NCBI RefSeq assembly: GCF_016793485.1
Contig: NZ_JAEULZ010000001.1
Location: 372,001-436,000 of the forward strand
DNA length: 64,000 nucleotides
Direction of reading: 5' to 3'
From: Mesorhizobium sp.
GTDB lineage: Bacteria; Pseudomonadota; Alphaproteobacteria; Rhizobiales; Rhizobiaceae
Of the stretch, positions 1 through 7,977 are shown piece by piece; position 1 is the first letter of the stretch; every line of letters starts with the position of its first letter. Under the pieces are notes generated by a model, which saw only the letters and a program-made list of their open reading frames with translations, did not search any database and was not told the DNA's origin. The position numbers and the translations under genes were made by a program.

Positions 1-2
1 AA

Positions 3-1316
3 ATGAAGAACAATGACGGCACCGGACTTCTTTCCGTCCAGACGCGCCTCGTCGGCGCTGACATACCGACGATCCTCGGCGATGGCGCCGGCCTCGTTGG
101 GACCGCCGACATTTCAACCGCTATATCGGCGACTGGCAAGTCTGTCGGCGGATTGGTGTCGACGCTGTCGGGATCGGGGACCGCCGCGTTCCGGAATCTG
201 GTGATCGACGGGGTCAATACCGCAGCGTTTCCGGGACTGATCGAGAGGGCGGATCAGTTCGGCAAGGATATCGATGTCGCGCGTACGGCAAGTTTTGCGC
301 CGGCGCTCGTCTCCTCGGGAACGTTTGCAGCCGATCCGGGCGACGTGGCGTTCACCCTGGCTGCGGGCGTCTTGCGTGCTCCGCCGCTCGAACTGAAAAA
401 TGCCGCCGCGAAAATCAGCGTCAATCTTCAATCGGATTTCAACTCCGGTGACGTGAATGCCAGCGGCGACATAGTCTATGACCCCGGCGTCGAGGCGCTC
501 GTCGGTTCGGAGCCGGTTGTGCGCTTCACGCTGAAAGGCCCGCTCGGTGCGACCACGAGCAGCTTCGACAGCGAACCGCTCGCCCAGTTCCTGACGCAAC
601 GCGCGCTGGAGATAGAGCAGGCGCGGGTCGAGGGCATGCAGTCTGCCCTGCTGGAGAAGCAGAGGCTGCGGCGAGAGGTGCGTTATTATGCGGCCTTGCA
701 GGACGAGCACGACAAGGTCGTCGAGGAATGGCGTCGGCAGCAAGAAGAGTTGCGCCGCACGGAGGAGGAGGCGCGCCTGAAGGCTGAGGCCGAGGAACAG
801 GCCCGCCAGGCAGAGATCGAGAAAGCGCGGCTGCTGGCAGAGGAGCAAGAGCGCAAGGACGCCGAGGAGCGAGCGCGTCTGGCTGCCGAGGAGGCGGCGA
901 GGCAGGCAGCCGAAGCGGCGCGCCTCGAGGCGGAAGCAGCGGCGAAAGCCGAGGCCGAGGAGAAAGCGCGCCTTGAAGAGGCGGCGCGGATACAGCGTGA
1001 AGCCGAGGAGAAGGCGCGGCTCGAAGCCGAAGCCGCGGCTCAGGAGGCGGAACGCGCCGCTCGTGCGGAGGCCGAAACGCGCGCACGGATCGAGGCGGAC
1101 GAGCAGGCCCGGCAGGGAACCCAGGAGCAGGACGCCGCGCGTCGGGCCGCCGAGGAAAGCCGCGCTGCCGAGGCGCAAAAGGCTCGCGAGGCGCAGAACG
1201 ACGCCCTGGCGATTGAGGAAGCGCCGCCGCGTCCGCCCACCGATGTCGGCAGGCCTGCGCAACGTCAGACGCCGCCAAAGCAAGACGGATTTCTGGAGAT
1301 GTTGTTCGGGCCGTAG
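3..1316 (+). CDS. AsmA-family protein, C-terminal part with long Ala/Glu coiled coil (5' truncated by window edge)
   Basis: The reading frame is open to the left edge, so the first ATG is probably internal and the gene begins outside the window. The first ~200 visible residues resemble the C-terminal repeat region of AsmA-like envelope proteins (GLVGTADISTAI, GSGTAAF, a later stretch running from LVSSGTFAADPG to LKGPLG). From about residue 200 to 395 it is an almost pure charged coiled coil built from EEKARLEAEAAA-like repeats, followed by a Pro-rich tail ending in FLEMLFGP. AsmA relatives are inner-membrane anchored and span the periplasm; a role in outer-membrane lipid homeostasis is inferred from the family only. 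The coiled-coil tail is not a standard part of AsmA. Confidence 0.7.
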   Translation: MKNNDGTGLLSVQTRLVGADIPTILGDGAGLVGTADISTAISATGKSVGGLVSTLSGSGTAAFRNLVIDGVNTAAFPGLIERADQFGKDIDVARTASFAPALVSSGTFAADPGDVAFTLAAGVLRAPPLELKNAAAKISVNLQSDFNSGDVNASGDIVYDPGVEALVGSEPVVRFTLKGPLGATTSSFDSEPLAQFLTQRALEIEQARVEGMQSALLEKQRLRREVRYYAALQDEHDKVVEEWRRQQEELRRTEEEARLKAEAEEQARQAEIEKARLLAEEQERKDAEERARLAAEEAARQAAEAARLEAEAAAKAEAEEKARLEEAARIQREAEEKARLEAEAAAQEAERAARAEAETRARIEADEQARQGTQEQDAARRAAEESRAAEAQKAREAQNDALAIEEAPPRPPTDVGRPAQRQTPPKQDGFLEMLFGP

Positions 1317-1325
1317 CGACGAGGG

Positions 1326-1598
1326 TCAGACGGTCGGCGGAGAGTTGCCGTTGGCCTTGTCCCTTCCCGACGAAACGGCGTTCGCGCTTCGCTTCGCCTC
1401 TTTCAGCACGAATACCCGGAGAGCGGAGGACAGGTTTGCGTCACGCGGCCGCTCTTCGTCGACGGCCGCGATGAGTGCCGCGAGTGTCAGGCCTCGCTCG
1501 TCTGCGATGTTACGCAACTCGTCCAGGAAAGGCTGTTCGATCGAGAAACTGGTGCGGTGCCCCCTGATGGCGACCGAGTGCTTTCTGACCACGTTCAC
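1326..1598 (-). CDS. ribbon-helix-helix domain protein
   Basis: A 90-residue protein starting MNVVRKHSVAIRGHRTSFSI. The segment at residues 10-50 (HRTSFSIEQPFLDELRNIADERGL) fits a ribbon-helix-helix fold: a short strand with alternating residues followed by two helices, as in the Arc/CopG-like family common in rhizobia next to DUF4169. It is the last gene of a minus-strand set sspB - DUF4169 - this gene, and its ATG overlaps the DUF4169 stop by 4 bases, which implies translational coupling. DNA targets are unknown; a regulatory role is inferred from the fold. Confidence 0.75.
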   Translation of the reverse strand: MNVVRKHSVAIRGHRTSFSIEQPFLDELRNIADERGLTLAALIAAVDEERPRDANLSSALRVFVLKEAKRSANAVSSGRDKANGNSPPTV

Positions 1599-1789
1599 GG
1601 CTTGTCGCGGTCGTTCCGCTCGAGCCGATGCGCCTCGATGAAAGCTTCGGCCTTCTTCGTCAGGGCCTGTTCACGTTGCCGTTCCGCCTTCGGCATACCG
1701 TGAAGCGCACGGTTCTGTGCCGCTGCTGCCTCCTTGTCCTCACGCTCCTTGCGCTTGCGGACGAGGCGGAGGTTGACGACGTTCGTCAC
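1595..1789 (-). CDS. DUF4169 family small protein
   Basis: A 64-residue basic, helical protein beginning with GTG and reading VTNVVNLRLVRKRKERE. I chose this GTG because the conserved family N-terminus (M-x-x-V-V-N-L-R) starts there and it lies 10 bases after the sspB stop; the open frame continues far upstream but is out-of-frame shadow of sspB. The protein is rich in Lys, Arg, Glu and Ala (ALHGMPKAERQREQALTKKAEAF) with no membrane segment. Its function is not known. Position between sspB and a ribbon-helix-helix gene is a recurrent alphaproteobacterial arrangement, to my knowledge. Confidence 0.72.
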   Translation of the reverse strand: MTNVVNLRLVRKRKEREDKEAAAAQNRALHGMPKAERQREQALTKKAEAFIEAHRLERNDRDKP

Positions 1790-1799
1790 GGTTGGCTGA

Positions 1800-2348
1800 T
1801 TACTTCTTGCGAAACGCGTCGAGAGACACGACGTCAGCGCTCTTGGCAGCTGACGCTTCACGCTCGGCAACCTCTTCCGAGGCCGGCTGCGCAGGCTTCT
1901 TCTTCGCCTCGGACTTCTTGCCCGCCGAGGGCGCCTTCGCGACATCCGCGGGAGGCTTGATGGCCTCGACTTCCGCGTCGACCGCGGGCTCTGTCTTGAC
2001 GTCGAATTCCAGCTCGAAGTTGACGGACGGATCGTAGAATCCACGCACCGCCGCAAACGGAATTTCCAAACGTTCCGGCACGTCGGAGAAGGACAGGCCG
2101 ACCTCAAAGCCGGTGTCGGTGACCTTCAGGTCCCAATACTGGAACTGGATCACGATCGTCATCTGCTCGGGATATTTCTCGCGCAGGCGCGGCGAAATGC
2201 GCACGCCGGGCGCGCCCGTCAGGAAGGTGATGAAGAAGTGGTGGTTGCCGGGCAGGCCTGTCCGCATGACCTCAGCCAGCACCTTGCGCATGACGCCACG
2301 CAAGGCCTCCTGGGCAAGGATGTCGTAGCGGATATGGTCTTCGGCCAT
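1800..2348 (-). CDS. sspB: SspB, ClpXP adaptor for ssrA-tagged proteins
   Basis: A 182-residue protein starting MAEDHIRYD at the ATG; a GTG 12 bases upstream would add MPDR and is less likely because the family begins at this motif. SspB binds the tmRNA-encoded tag and the ClpX zinc-binding domain, delivering stalled-translation products for degradation. The tag-binding core is visible (NHHFFITFLTGAPGV, then YPEQMTIVIQFQYWDL and FSDVPERLEIPF), followed by a long low-complexity Lys/Ala/Pro linker from about residue 130 and the short C-terminal ClpX-binding tail VVSLDAFRKK. The tmRNA gene that makes its substrate lies only 3 kb away. It is the first gene of a three-gene operon. Confidence 0.92.
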   Translation of the reverse strand: MAEDHIRYDILAQEALRGVMRKVLAEVMRTGLPGNHHFFITFLTGAPGVRISPRLREKYPEQMTIVIQFQYWDLKVTDTGFEVGLSFSDVPERLEIPFAAVRGFYDPSVNFELEFDVKTEPAVDAEVEAIKPPADVAKAPSAGKKSEAKKKPAQPASEEVAEREASAAKSADVVSLDAFRKK

Positions 2349-2450
2349 TCGGTCTGGCACCCGGTGAATCGTGCAATAGCTGTAATCAGGATTGGAGCCG
2401 GCGTAAATAAGGTTATGGGCGGTGTGTCGGCGCAGGCCGCGGCAACAGGT

Positions 2451-3107
2451 TCAAGCTGGGTAGCGCTTGCCGTAGGCGCGTAAGAAGGTCTTGATCGCAT
2501 TGGTCGCGGACTCGCGGATGCGGTCTTTTCCGAGTTTATCGCCGAGTGCCATCGAAACATGCAGGTCCGCATTGATGAGCGCGAGGAATTGGCGTGCAGC
2601 GATGTCCGGGTCGTCAATGTCCAGATATCCGGAATAGGCGAGGCGCGCGAAACGCGCGGCAAGTGCCGCCCAGGTCTTGCTGGGGCCGTCCTCGCGCCAG
2701 CCGGTGAACAGTTCCGGATAACGCTGGCCTTCCATCTCTATGAGCTTGCGCAGGAATTTGCCGTCGCCGTTGCAGATGCAGTTGCCATTGAGGCGGATGG
2801 CGAAGTCAACGAGTTCAGAATTGAGGTCTTCGGGCTGGTCGGGGAAGGTTGCGAGCGTTGCGAAAATTCCGGCGTTGGTTCTTTCAGTCAGCGCGCGCAC
2901 GACAGCGATGAAAAGCTTTTCCTTGTCGCCGTGATGGTTGTACACGGTCTGCCGCGATACGCCTGCCTCGGCAGCGATCATGTCGATGTTCGCGCCTGCA
3001 TAGCCCTCGCGGCAGAAAACAAAGGTGGCAGCTTCGAGAACGGACATCCGTTTCGCCGCATGGCTGCGGGGCGGGAGCGTGTCAGGAGAAATCTCGGTAA
3101 GCGCCAT
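2451..3107 (-). CDS. TetR/AcrR family transcriptional regulator
   Basis: A protein of 218 residues from the ATG giving MALTEISPD; the open frame extends 20 codons further upstream but that would run through the intergenic operator. The N-terminal helix-turn-helix is clear at residues ~18-65 (AATFVFCREGYAGANIDMIAAEAGVSRQTVYNHHGDKEKLF). The C-terminal ~140 residues are a TetR_C-type ligand domain (ERTNAGIFATLATF, FLRKLIEMEGQRYPELF). It is transcribed divergently from a Bcr/CflA-type efflux gene with a near-perfect palindrome between them, the usual layout for a repressor that controls its neighbouring pump. The inducer cannot be told from sequence. Confidence 0.9.
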   Translation of the reverse strand: MALTEISPDTLPPRSHAAKRMSVLEAATFVFCREGYAGANIDMIAAEAGVSRQTVYNHHGDKEKLFIAVVRALTERTNAGIFATLATFPDQPEDLNSELVDFAIRLNGNCICNGDGKFLRKLIEMEGQRYPELFTGWREDGPSKTWAALAARFARLAYSGYLDIDDPDIAARQFLALINADLHVSMALGDKLGKDRIRESATNAIKTFLRAYGKRYPA

Positions 3108-3133
3108 GAATGTCCATAACGCGGATTGACGAT

Positions 3134-3151
3134 TTGGACAATACTGTCTAA
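3134..3151. promoter_or_regulatory. candidate TetR operator between divergent tetR and MFS genes
   Basis: TTGGACAATACTGTCTAA is an 18-bp near-perfect palindrome of the form TTRGACARTAYTGTCYAA; every mismatch between the half sites is a transition. It sits 27 bp upstream of the TetR start and about 120 bp upstream of the efflux gene, where a dual operator would be expected. Function is inferred from position and symmetry. Confidence 0.6.
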
Positions 3152-3271
3152 AAAAATGGACGATCACTTCTGGCGGTCGGAGGAGTCGGCCGGAAGCGCG
3201 ATCGAACGTCCTACGGGCAAATATGCTGCCTGATAGGGGCGATGCCCGCAGAATTGCAAGGTCTGACTGTC

Positions 3272-4480
3272 ATGAAATCCGGATTCCTCCGCATCGCGAT
3301 CGTGCTCGGCCTCGTTTCGGCCATCGGCCCCTTCGCCATCGACATGTATCTGCCGGCGCTGCCGACCATCGGCGCGGATCTGGGCGCGAGCCCGATGGCC
3401 GTGCAGATGAGCCTCGTCGTCGTGTTCCTGTCCTTCGCCATCGGCCCGATGGTGGTTGGACCGCTGGCCGACATGCATGGACGCAAGCCGGTGCTTTACG
3501 GCGGACTGATCGTGTTCGCGCTGGCGAGCATCGGCGCCGCGCTTGCGCCCAATGTCGAATGGCTGATTTTCTTTCGTCTCCTGCAGGGCCTGGGGTCATC
3601 GACCGGCATGGTGGTGCCCCGCGCTGTCGTGCGCGACCTGCACACCGGCCCGGAGGCCACGAAGCTGATGTCGCTGCTGATGCTGGTGTTCAGCGTCTCG
3701 CCGATCCTGGCGCCGCTGACTGGCAGCTTCATCATCGAGGCTTTCGGCTGGCGCGCGGTGTTCTGGGCGGTGACCATTGCGGCGGTGCTCGCCTTCTTCC
3801 TGCTTATGTTTGGGCTGGAGGAAACGCGCCCGGCCGACCGGCGTGTCGGAAGCTCCTTCGGTGCGGCATGGGCCGGCTATCGCTTCCTAGCGCGCGACCG
3901 CAATTTCCTCGGCCTGTCGATGATTGGCGCCTTCGCAATCTCCAGCTTCTTCGTCTATCTGTCGAATTCTTCCTTCGTCATCATCGACCATTACGGCCTG
4001 TCGCCATCCGGCTACAGCGTGTTTTTTGCGCTCAACGCGGTATCGTTCTTCGGTGTTTCGCAGGCGAGCGGCTGGCTGACGTCGAAGTATGGACTGAACC
4101 GCGTCGTCAGGCTCGCCGTCTTCGGGTTCGCGGCAGTCATCCTCGTCGGGTGGATCGCCATGGTGGTTGGCTTCGACTCGCTGCCGGTGCTCGCGATCAC
4201 CCTCTTCGTTGGTTATGGATTGCTCGGCCTCGTGATCCCGACGACCTCCGTCCTCGCGATGGAAGAACACGGCGAGATCGCCGGCACCGCTGCGGCGCTG
4301 ATGGGGACGCTCCATATGCTGACCGGGGTTATCGCCATGACGTTCTCAAGCTTGTTCGCCAATGGCAATCCGCTGCCGATGATGACAGCCATTGCCATCT
4401 GTGCGGCGCTCGCGCTCACGTTGACGCTGGTGACCCTGAAAAGGGCAGGCGAGGCCGAGGCGGCTGTTCCGGCCGAATAA
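3272..4480 (+). CDS. MFS multidrug efflux transporter, Bcr/CflA type
   Basis: A 402-residue membrane protein with about 12 hydrophobic segments, starting MKSGFLRIAIVLGL; an upstream ATG would add ten residues ahead of the first helix. Features typical of the Bcr/CflA drug:proton antiporters are the opening SAIGPFAIDMYLPALPTIGADLGAS, the loop 2-3 motif GPLADMHGRKPVLYGG (about residues 62-77) and the TM5 region PILAPLTGSFI. It would export small toxic compounds such as chloramphenicol- or sulfonamide-like drugs in exchange for protons; the substrate is not visible. It is divergent from a TetR gene that probably represses it. Confidence 0.88.
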   Translation: MKSGFLRIAIVLGLVSAIGPFAIDMYLPALPTIGADLGASPMAVQMSLVVVFLSFAIGPMVVGPLADMHGRKPVLYGGLIVFALASIGAALAPNVEWLIFFRLLQGLGSSTGMVVPRAVVRDLHTGPEATKLMSLLMLVFSVSPILAPLTGSFIIEAFGWRAVFWAVTIAAVLAFFLLMFGLEETRPADRRVGSSFGAAWAGYRFLARDRNFLGLSMIGAFAISSFFVYLSNSSFVIIDHYGLSPSGYSVFFALNAVSFFGVSQASGWLTSKYGLNRVVRLAVFGFAAVILVGWIAMVVGFDSLPVLAITLFVGYGLLGLVIPTTSVLAMEEHGEIAGTAAALMGTLHMLTGVIAMTFSSLFANGNPLPMMTAIAICAALALTLTLVTLKRAGEAEAAVPAE

Positions 4481-4506
4481 GGTCCGGGATCGGGCGGCCG
4501 AGGATA

Positions 4507-5049
4507 TCAGACTAGCGATATCAGGAATTCCGCGCGGTTCTCGACAGTGCCGCGCGGCAGTTCGACAAGCCGATAGCCCAATTCGTCGTAGGTTTCGGCC
4601 ATGACCTCGTAGGTTCGCACGGCGATCTCCCAGGTCTGCCGCCGTTCCTCGTCCTTGCCGTAGATGTCCTTCCATGGCGGCGCGATCACGACTTGCCGGT
4701 TGTAGCGAAGCCGCAAGGCCTCCTCTTCCATCGCGGATGGGACGGGCAGGCCCTCGAGCCTGAGATAGCCGATCGTGTCGGGCAGGCCGCGGTCGAAGAA
4801 CACCGGGCCCGGCATCCGTTCCGCCGAGCGGTAGGAACGAAGCTCCCATTCGAACATGCGCTCCGCGAAACGCTCGGGATCGATCCAGGGCAGGGCGTCG
4901 CCGCCATCCTCCATCTCTTCACGGATGACGCCTCGTCCGGCCTCTTCGGTGGTGGCATAACCGCGACGTTTCATGGCTTCGATGAGTGTCGTCTTGCCGG
5001 AGCCTGGCCCGCCGGTGAGGACGAAAAACCGATCTTGATCTGTCTGCAT
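4507..5049 (-). CDS. AAA-family small ATPase/NTPase
   Basis: A 180-residue single-domain protein. A P-loop GGPGSGKTT lies at residues 13-21, and the sequence continues as in the AAA_28 group (RRGYATTEEAGRGVIREE, then VFFDRGLPDTIGYLRLEG around residue 85, which holds the acidic Walker-B-like Asp). A C-terminal helix region YEVMAETYDELGYRLVELPRG completes the kinase-like fold. Members are annotated as predicted ATPases with unknown substrate; the fold resembles nucleotide or small-molecule kinases. It is converging with the upstream efflux gene and stands alone. Confidence 0.75.
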   Translation of the reverse strand: MQTDQDRFFVLTGGPGSGKTTLIEAMKRRGYATTEEAGRGVIREEMEDGGDALPWIDPERFAERMFEWELRSYRSAERMPGPVFFDRGLPDTIGYLRLEGLPVPSAMEEEALRLRYNRQVVIAPPWKDIYGKDEERRQTWEIAVRTYEVMAETYDELGYRLVELPRGTVENRAEFLISLV

Positions 5050-5124
5050 GAATTGGCCTGCAAGCGCGTGGTTGCTGAACGCGGAAGCGGATTCGGGTGG
5101 GAGTAAAGGGGAAGGTGGAGGTTT

Positions 5125-5430
5125 CTGTTGCCAGGTACCTCCGAACCCCGCCTGCCGGTGCTAACCGACAGGGCTTGATTCGAGACTATCGCGCCGCATT
5201 AAGCAGCGAGACGTGCCTCAGCATAGTTGTCGTTGGCAACTATAAGTTTAGCCCGATAACGGCGGTACAATGCCGGGCAAAAGAACGATCTTTACACCTT
5301 CGTCGATCCTATTTCGCCCCCAGCAGAAGCCGCCCTTGATCGGCGGCTTGTGGTGGAGGCGCCGGGTACCGCCCCCGGGTCCGAACGGCTTATTCCATCG
5401 CCTGTTTATCACCATAGTCAGCAAGCTGAC
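5125..5430 (-). ncRNA. ssrA: tmRNA, circularly permuted two-piece form (boundaries approximate)
   Basis: On the minus strand an acceptor piece comes first and ends at 5351 with ...GGCGCCTCCACCA, including an encoded CCA. Then a short intervening segment (5322-5350) folds into a perfect hairpin with arms AAGCCGCC and GGCGGCTT. The coding piece starts at 5321 with GGGGGCGAAATAGGATCGACG, the classic tmRNA 5' end. GGGGGCG pairs over all seven positions with CGCCTCC of the acceptor piece, and the T arm is CCGGG-GGCGGTA-CCCGG, the aberrant T loop known from alphaproteobacterial tmRNAs. The tag frame lies in the coding piece. Outer ends are estimates. tmRNA rescues stalled ribosomes and adds the tag recognised by SspB/ClpXP. 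Confidence 0.93.
5199..5237 (-). other. tmRNA proteolysis-tag reading frame
   Basis: Read on the minus strand, the codons give ANDNYAEARLAA followed by TAA. The ANDN start and the LAA end are hallmarks of ssrA tags, and this tag is the one I know from rhizobia. The resume codon is GCC, and a stop follows directly after the final Ala. Confidence 0.95.
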
Positions 5431-5580
5431 GCTCCCAATATAGGGAGCCGCCGAACCAATTGAAAGCGCAAAACGGCGGCGTTCATCTGATGGCGCTGCG
5501 TGATCCGCTGCGTCGACGCGCCCCCTTGTGTTTCGGCCTATCGCCCTTCATGTGGGAAAGAAATTTTAACGAGGTGAAAC

Positions 5581-6444
5581 GTGTCCGCCAAAATCATCAG
5601 CGGCAACGCCGTTGCCAAAAGTATCCGCAGCGAGTGCAAGGAGCGCATCTCGGCGCTCGGACGACGCGCCGGCGTGGTTCCTGGCCTCGCGGTGGTGCTG
5701 GTCGGCGACAGTGCGCCCTCGCGCGTCTATGTTCGCAAGAAGCTCCATGCCGCGCAGGAAGTCGGCATCGTCGCGCACCTGTTCGAGTTTCCAAGTGACG
5801 TCGCACCCGAAACGGTGCTGGCCAAGATCGACGAGCTCAATGCCGATGCGCGCATTCACGGCATACTCGTGCAGCTTCCGCTGCCGCCGCAGTTCAGCAT
5901 TTTCGAGGTGCTGCACCGCATCTCGCGCGACAAGGACGTCGACGGCTTCCATCTCTACAATGTCGGTGGCCTTGTCGTCGGCGACACGATCTTTCCGCCA
6001 TGCACGCCGTTCGGCGTCATGAAGATCCTGGAGCACGAGAACATCCCGATCGAGGGGCAGAACGTCGTGATCGTGGGCGCCAGCAACATCGTCGGCAAGC
6101 CGATGGCCTTGATGATGATGCAGGCCGGAGCGACAGTGGCGGTCTGCCACGCCAAGACGCGCGATCTCGCGCAGTTCACCATTCTCGCCGATATCCTCGT
6201 GGTGGCGGCCGGCGTTCCAGGCCTTATCGTGCCGCAGATGGTCAAGAACGGATGCGTGGTGGTCGATGTCGGCATCAACCGGCTTGCCGATGGCCGTATC
6301 GTCGGGGATGTCGATTTCGACGGCGTGTCGAAGAAGGCATCCTACATCACGCCGGTGCCGGGAGGGGTGGGGCCGATGACGGTGACGATGCTGCTCTCCA
6401 ACACCATTACCGCCGCCGAAAAGAGCACGATGGCGCCGATCTGA
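5581..6444 (+). CDS. folD: FolD, methylenetetrahydrofolate dehydrogenase/cyclohydrolase
   Basis: A 287-residue cytosolic enzyme that interconverts 5,10-methylene-, 5,10-methenyl- and 10-formyl-tetrahydrofolate using NADP. It starts with GTG behind a GAGGTG Shine-Dalgarno. The substrate-binding motif VYVRKK is at residues 49-54 with the catalytic Lys 54, the signature [12 protein letters not shown] at ~120, the dinucleotide site [12 protein letters not shown] at ~157-168 and the C-terminal [13 protein letters not shown] near 260-272. It lies about 100 bp upstream of thyA and in the same direction, so methylene-THF made or used here feeds thymidylate synthesis. Length matches the family (285-300). 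Confidence 0.95.
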   Translation: MSAKIISGNAVAKSIRSECKERISALGRRAGVVPGLAVVLVGDSAPSRVYVRKKLHAAQEVGIVAHLFEFPSDVAPETVLAKIDELNADARIHGILVQLPLPPQFSIFEVLHRISRDKDVDGFHLYNVGGLVVGDTIFPPCTPFGVMKILEHENIPIEGQNVVIVGASNIVGKPMALMMMQAGATVAVCHAKTRDLAQFTILADILVVAAGVPGLIVPQMVKNGCVVVDVGINRLADGRIVGDVDFDGVSKKASYITPVPGGVGPMTVTMLLSNTITAAEKSTMAPI

Positions 6445-6542
6445 GGGGAAGTCTTCGCACTTTCCCCGCAATACACTTCCCGCTCCGATGCGCGGCGTCG
6501 GAGAATGCCCTATATTGTGTGCATCACGAATCGAATGGTGCC

Positions 6543-7340
6543 ATGCGTCAATATCTTGATCTTCTCCAGCACGTCCTCGACCATGGCGTCGATCGCAGTG
6601 ATCGCACGGGCACCGGTACGCGCGGCGTCTTTGGCTACCAGATGCGCTACGATCTGGCGCGGGGCTTTCCGGTGCTGACGACCAAGAAGCTGCATCTGCG
6701 CTCGATCATCTACGAACTGCTGTGGTTCCTGAAGGGCGAGACCAACGTCAAATACCTCCGTGACAACGGGGTCACCATCTGGGACGAATGGGCCGACGAG
6801 AATGGCGATCTCGGGCCGGTCTACGGCAAGCAGTGGCGTTCCTGGCCGACCGGCGAGGACGGCAAGTCGATCGACCAGATCAAGAACCTGCTCGTCCAGC
6901 TCGAAAAGAACCCGTATTCGCGACGGCTGATCGTCTCGGCCTGGAACCCGGCCGAAGTGGACGCGATGGCGCTGCCTCCCTGTCACTGCCTGTTCCAGTT
7001 CTACGTGGCCGACGGCAAGCTCTCCTGCCAGCTCTACCAGCGCTCGGCCGACATCTTCCTCGGCGTGCCGTTCAACATCGCCTCCTACGCGCTGCTGACG
7101 ATGATGGTCGCGCAGGTGCGCGGGCTGGCGCTCGGCGATTTCGTCCACACGCTTGGCGACGCGCATCTCTATTCCAATCACTTCGAGCAGGCGCGTGAGC
7201 AGTTGAAGCGTGACCCCAAGCCGCTGCCCACCATGTGGATCAATCCGAAGGTGAGGGACCTGTTTGCCTTCGAGTATGAAGATTTCCGGCTGGAAAACTA
7301 CGTGGCGGACGCCAACATCAAAGCGCCGATCGCCGTCTGA
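6543..7340 (+). CDS. thyA: thymidylate synthase
   Basis: A 265-residue enzyme that methylates dUMP to dTMP with methylene-THF, producing dihydrofolate. The start is the ATG giving [15 protein letters not shown]; the frame is open far upstream only because it shadows folD. The active-site motif LPPCHC places the nucleophile at Cys147, the phosphate-binding [10 protein letters not shown] is at ~127-136, and the folate-binding end is [18 protein letters not shown]. It shares a base with the following folA (TGATG), so the enzyme that oxidises the folate and the one that reduces it back are translationally coupled. Confidence 0.97.
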   Translation: MRQYLDLLQHVLDHGVDRSDRTGTGTRGVFGYQMRYDLARGFPVLTTKKLHLRSIIYELLWFLKGETNVKYLRDNGVTIWDEWADENGDLGPVYGKQWRSWPTGEDGKSIDQIKNLLVQLEKNPYSRRLIVSAWNPAEVDAMALPPCHCLFQFYVADGKLSCQLYQRSADIFLGVPFNIASYALLTMMVAQVRGLALGDFVHTLGDAHLYSNHFEQAREQLKRDPKPLPTMWINPKVRDLFAFEYEDFRLENYVADANIKAPIAV

Positions 7341-7861
7341 TGCATGTCGCGATCTATGTCGCCATCGCTGAAAACGGCGTGATCGGCCGTGATGGCGGGC
7401 TTCCGTGGAAACTCTCGACCGATCTTAAGCGCTTCAAGGAAGGCACGATGGGCAAACCCATCGTCATGGGACGCAAGACGTGGGAGAGCTTTCCCAGGCG
7501 CCCCTTGCCTGGTCGCCTGAACATCGTTGTTACACGCGATAGAACTTACCGCGCGGAGGGCGGCGAAACCGCGCAGTCCCTCGATGACGCCATCGCCCTT
7601 GCCACCGTTCGCGCCCGCTGCATGGCTAATGTCGATGAAATCTGCGTGATCGGCGGAGGCCAGATTTACGATCAGGCACTGCCCATAGCGGATCGGCTCT
7701 ACATTACGCATGTGCTCGCAAGTGTCGACGGCGACACGGTTTTTCCGGTTGTAGACCCGGCTGTCTGGGAACTTGTCAGCGCCGAGGACTTCCCAGCCGG
7801 CGAGAAGGATTCGCATGCGACACGCTACGCGGTTTACGAGCGGCGCGCTTCAGTGCATTGA
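7340..7861 (+). CDS. folA: dihydrofolate reductase
   Basis: A 173-residue enzyme that regenerates tetrahydrofolate from the dihydrofolate made by ThyA. The start overlaps the thyA stop by one base. Visible motifs are IAENGVIGRDGGLPWKLSTDLKRFK with the substrate-binding Asp28, the NADPH-binding MGRKTWESFPRRPLPGR at ~46-62 and VIGGGQIYDQALPIADRLYITHV at ~105-128. Length is typical. It completes the folD-thyA-folA thymidylate module; the next cluster begins 116 bp downstream. Confidence 0.96.
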   Translation: MHVAIYVAIAENGVIGRDGGLPWKLSTDLKRFKEGTMGKPIVMGRKTWESFPRRPLPGRLNIVVTRDRTYRAEGGETAQSLDDAIALATVRARCMANVDEICVIGGGQIYDQALPIADRLYITHVLASVDGDTVFPVVDPAVWELVSAEDFPAGEKDSHATRYAVYERRASVH

Positions 7862-7882
7862 AATCCAAAGAAAAGCGGCGCG

Positions 7883-7910
7883 TTGAAAGCGGGGCCGCTG
7901 ATCCCTATAG
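7883..7910 (+). promoter_or_regulatory. candidate heat-shock-type promoter for hflK operon
   Basis: TTGAAA is followed after 16 bases by CTATAG, which is closer to the alphaproteobacterial sigma-32 pattern (CTTGAA ... CCTATAT) than to the housekeeping one, and lies about 70 bp upstream of hflK. The downstream genes are proteostasis genes, which suits heat-shock control. This is a weak match judged by eye. Confidence 0.35.
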
Positions 7911-7977
7911 AGGGGTCACTAGGGAGGCACGCGGGCCGTTTGGCGCGCGTCCAGGATTATAACGCGAAAGGACATTT

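Noticed and set aside
114-1283. Long minus-strand frame of 389 codons opposite the AsmA-like gene
   Set aside because: It mirrors the Ala/Glu coiled-coil codons and reads as Arg/Leu-rich low-complexity protein; the plus-strand frame has the protein-like composition.
5097-5339. 80-codon plus-strand frame in the tmRNA region
   Set aside because: It is antisense to the tmRNA coding piece and has no protein-like features.
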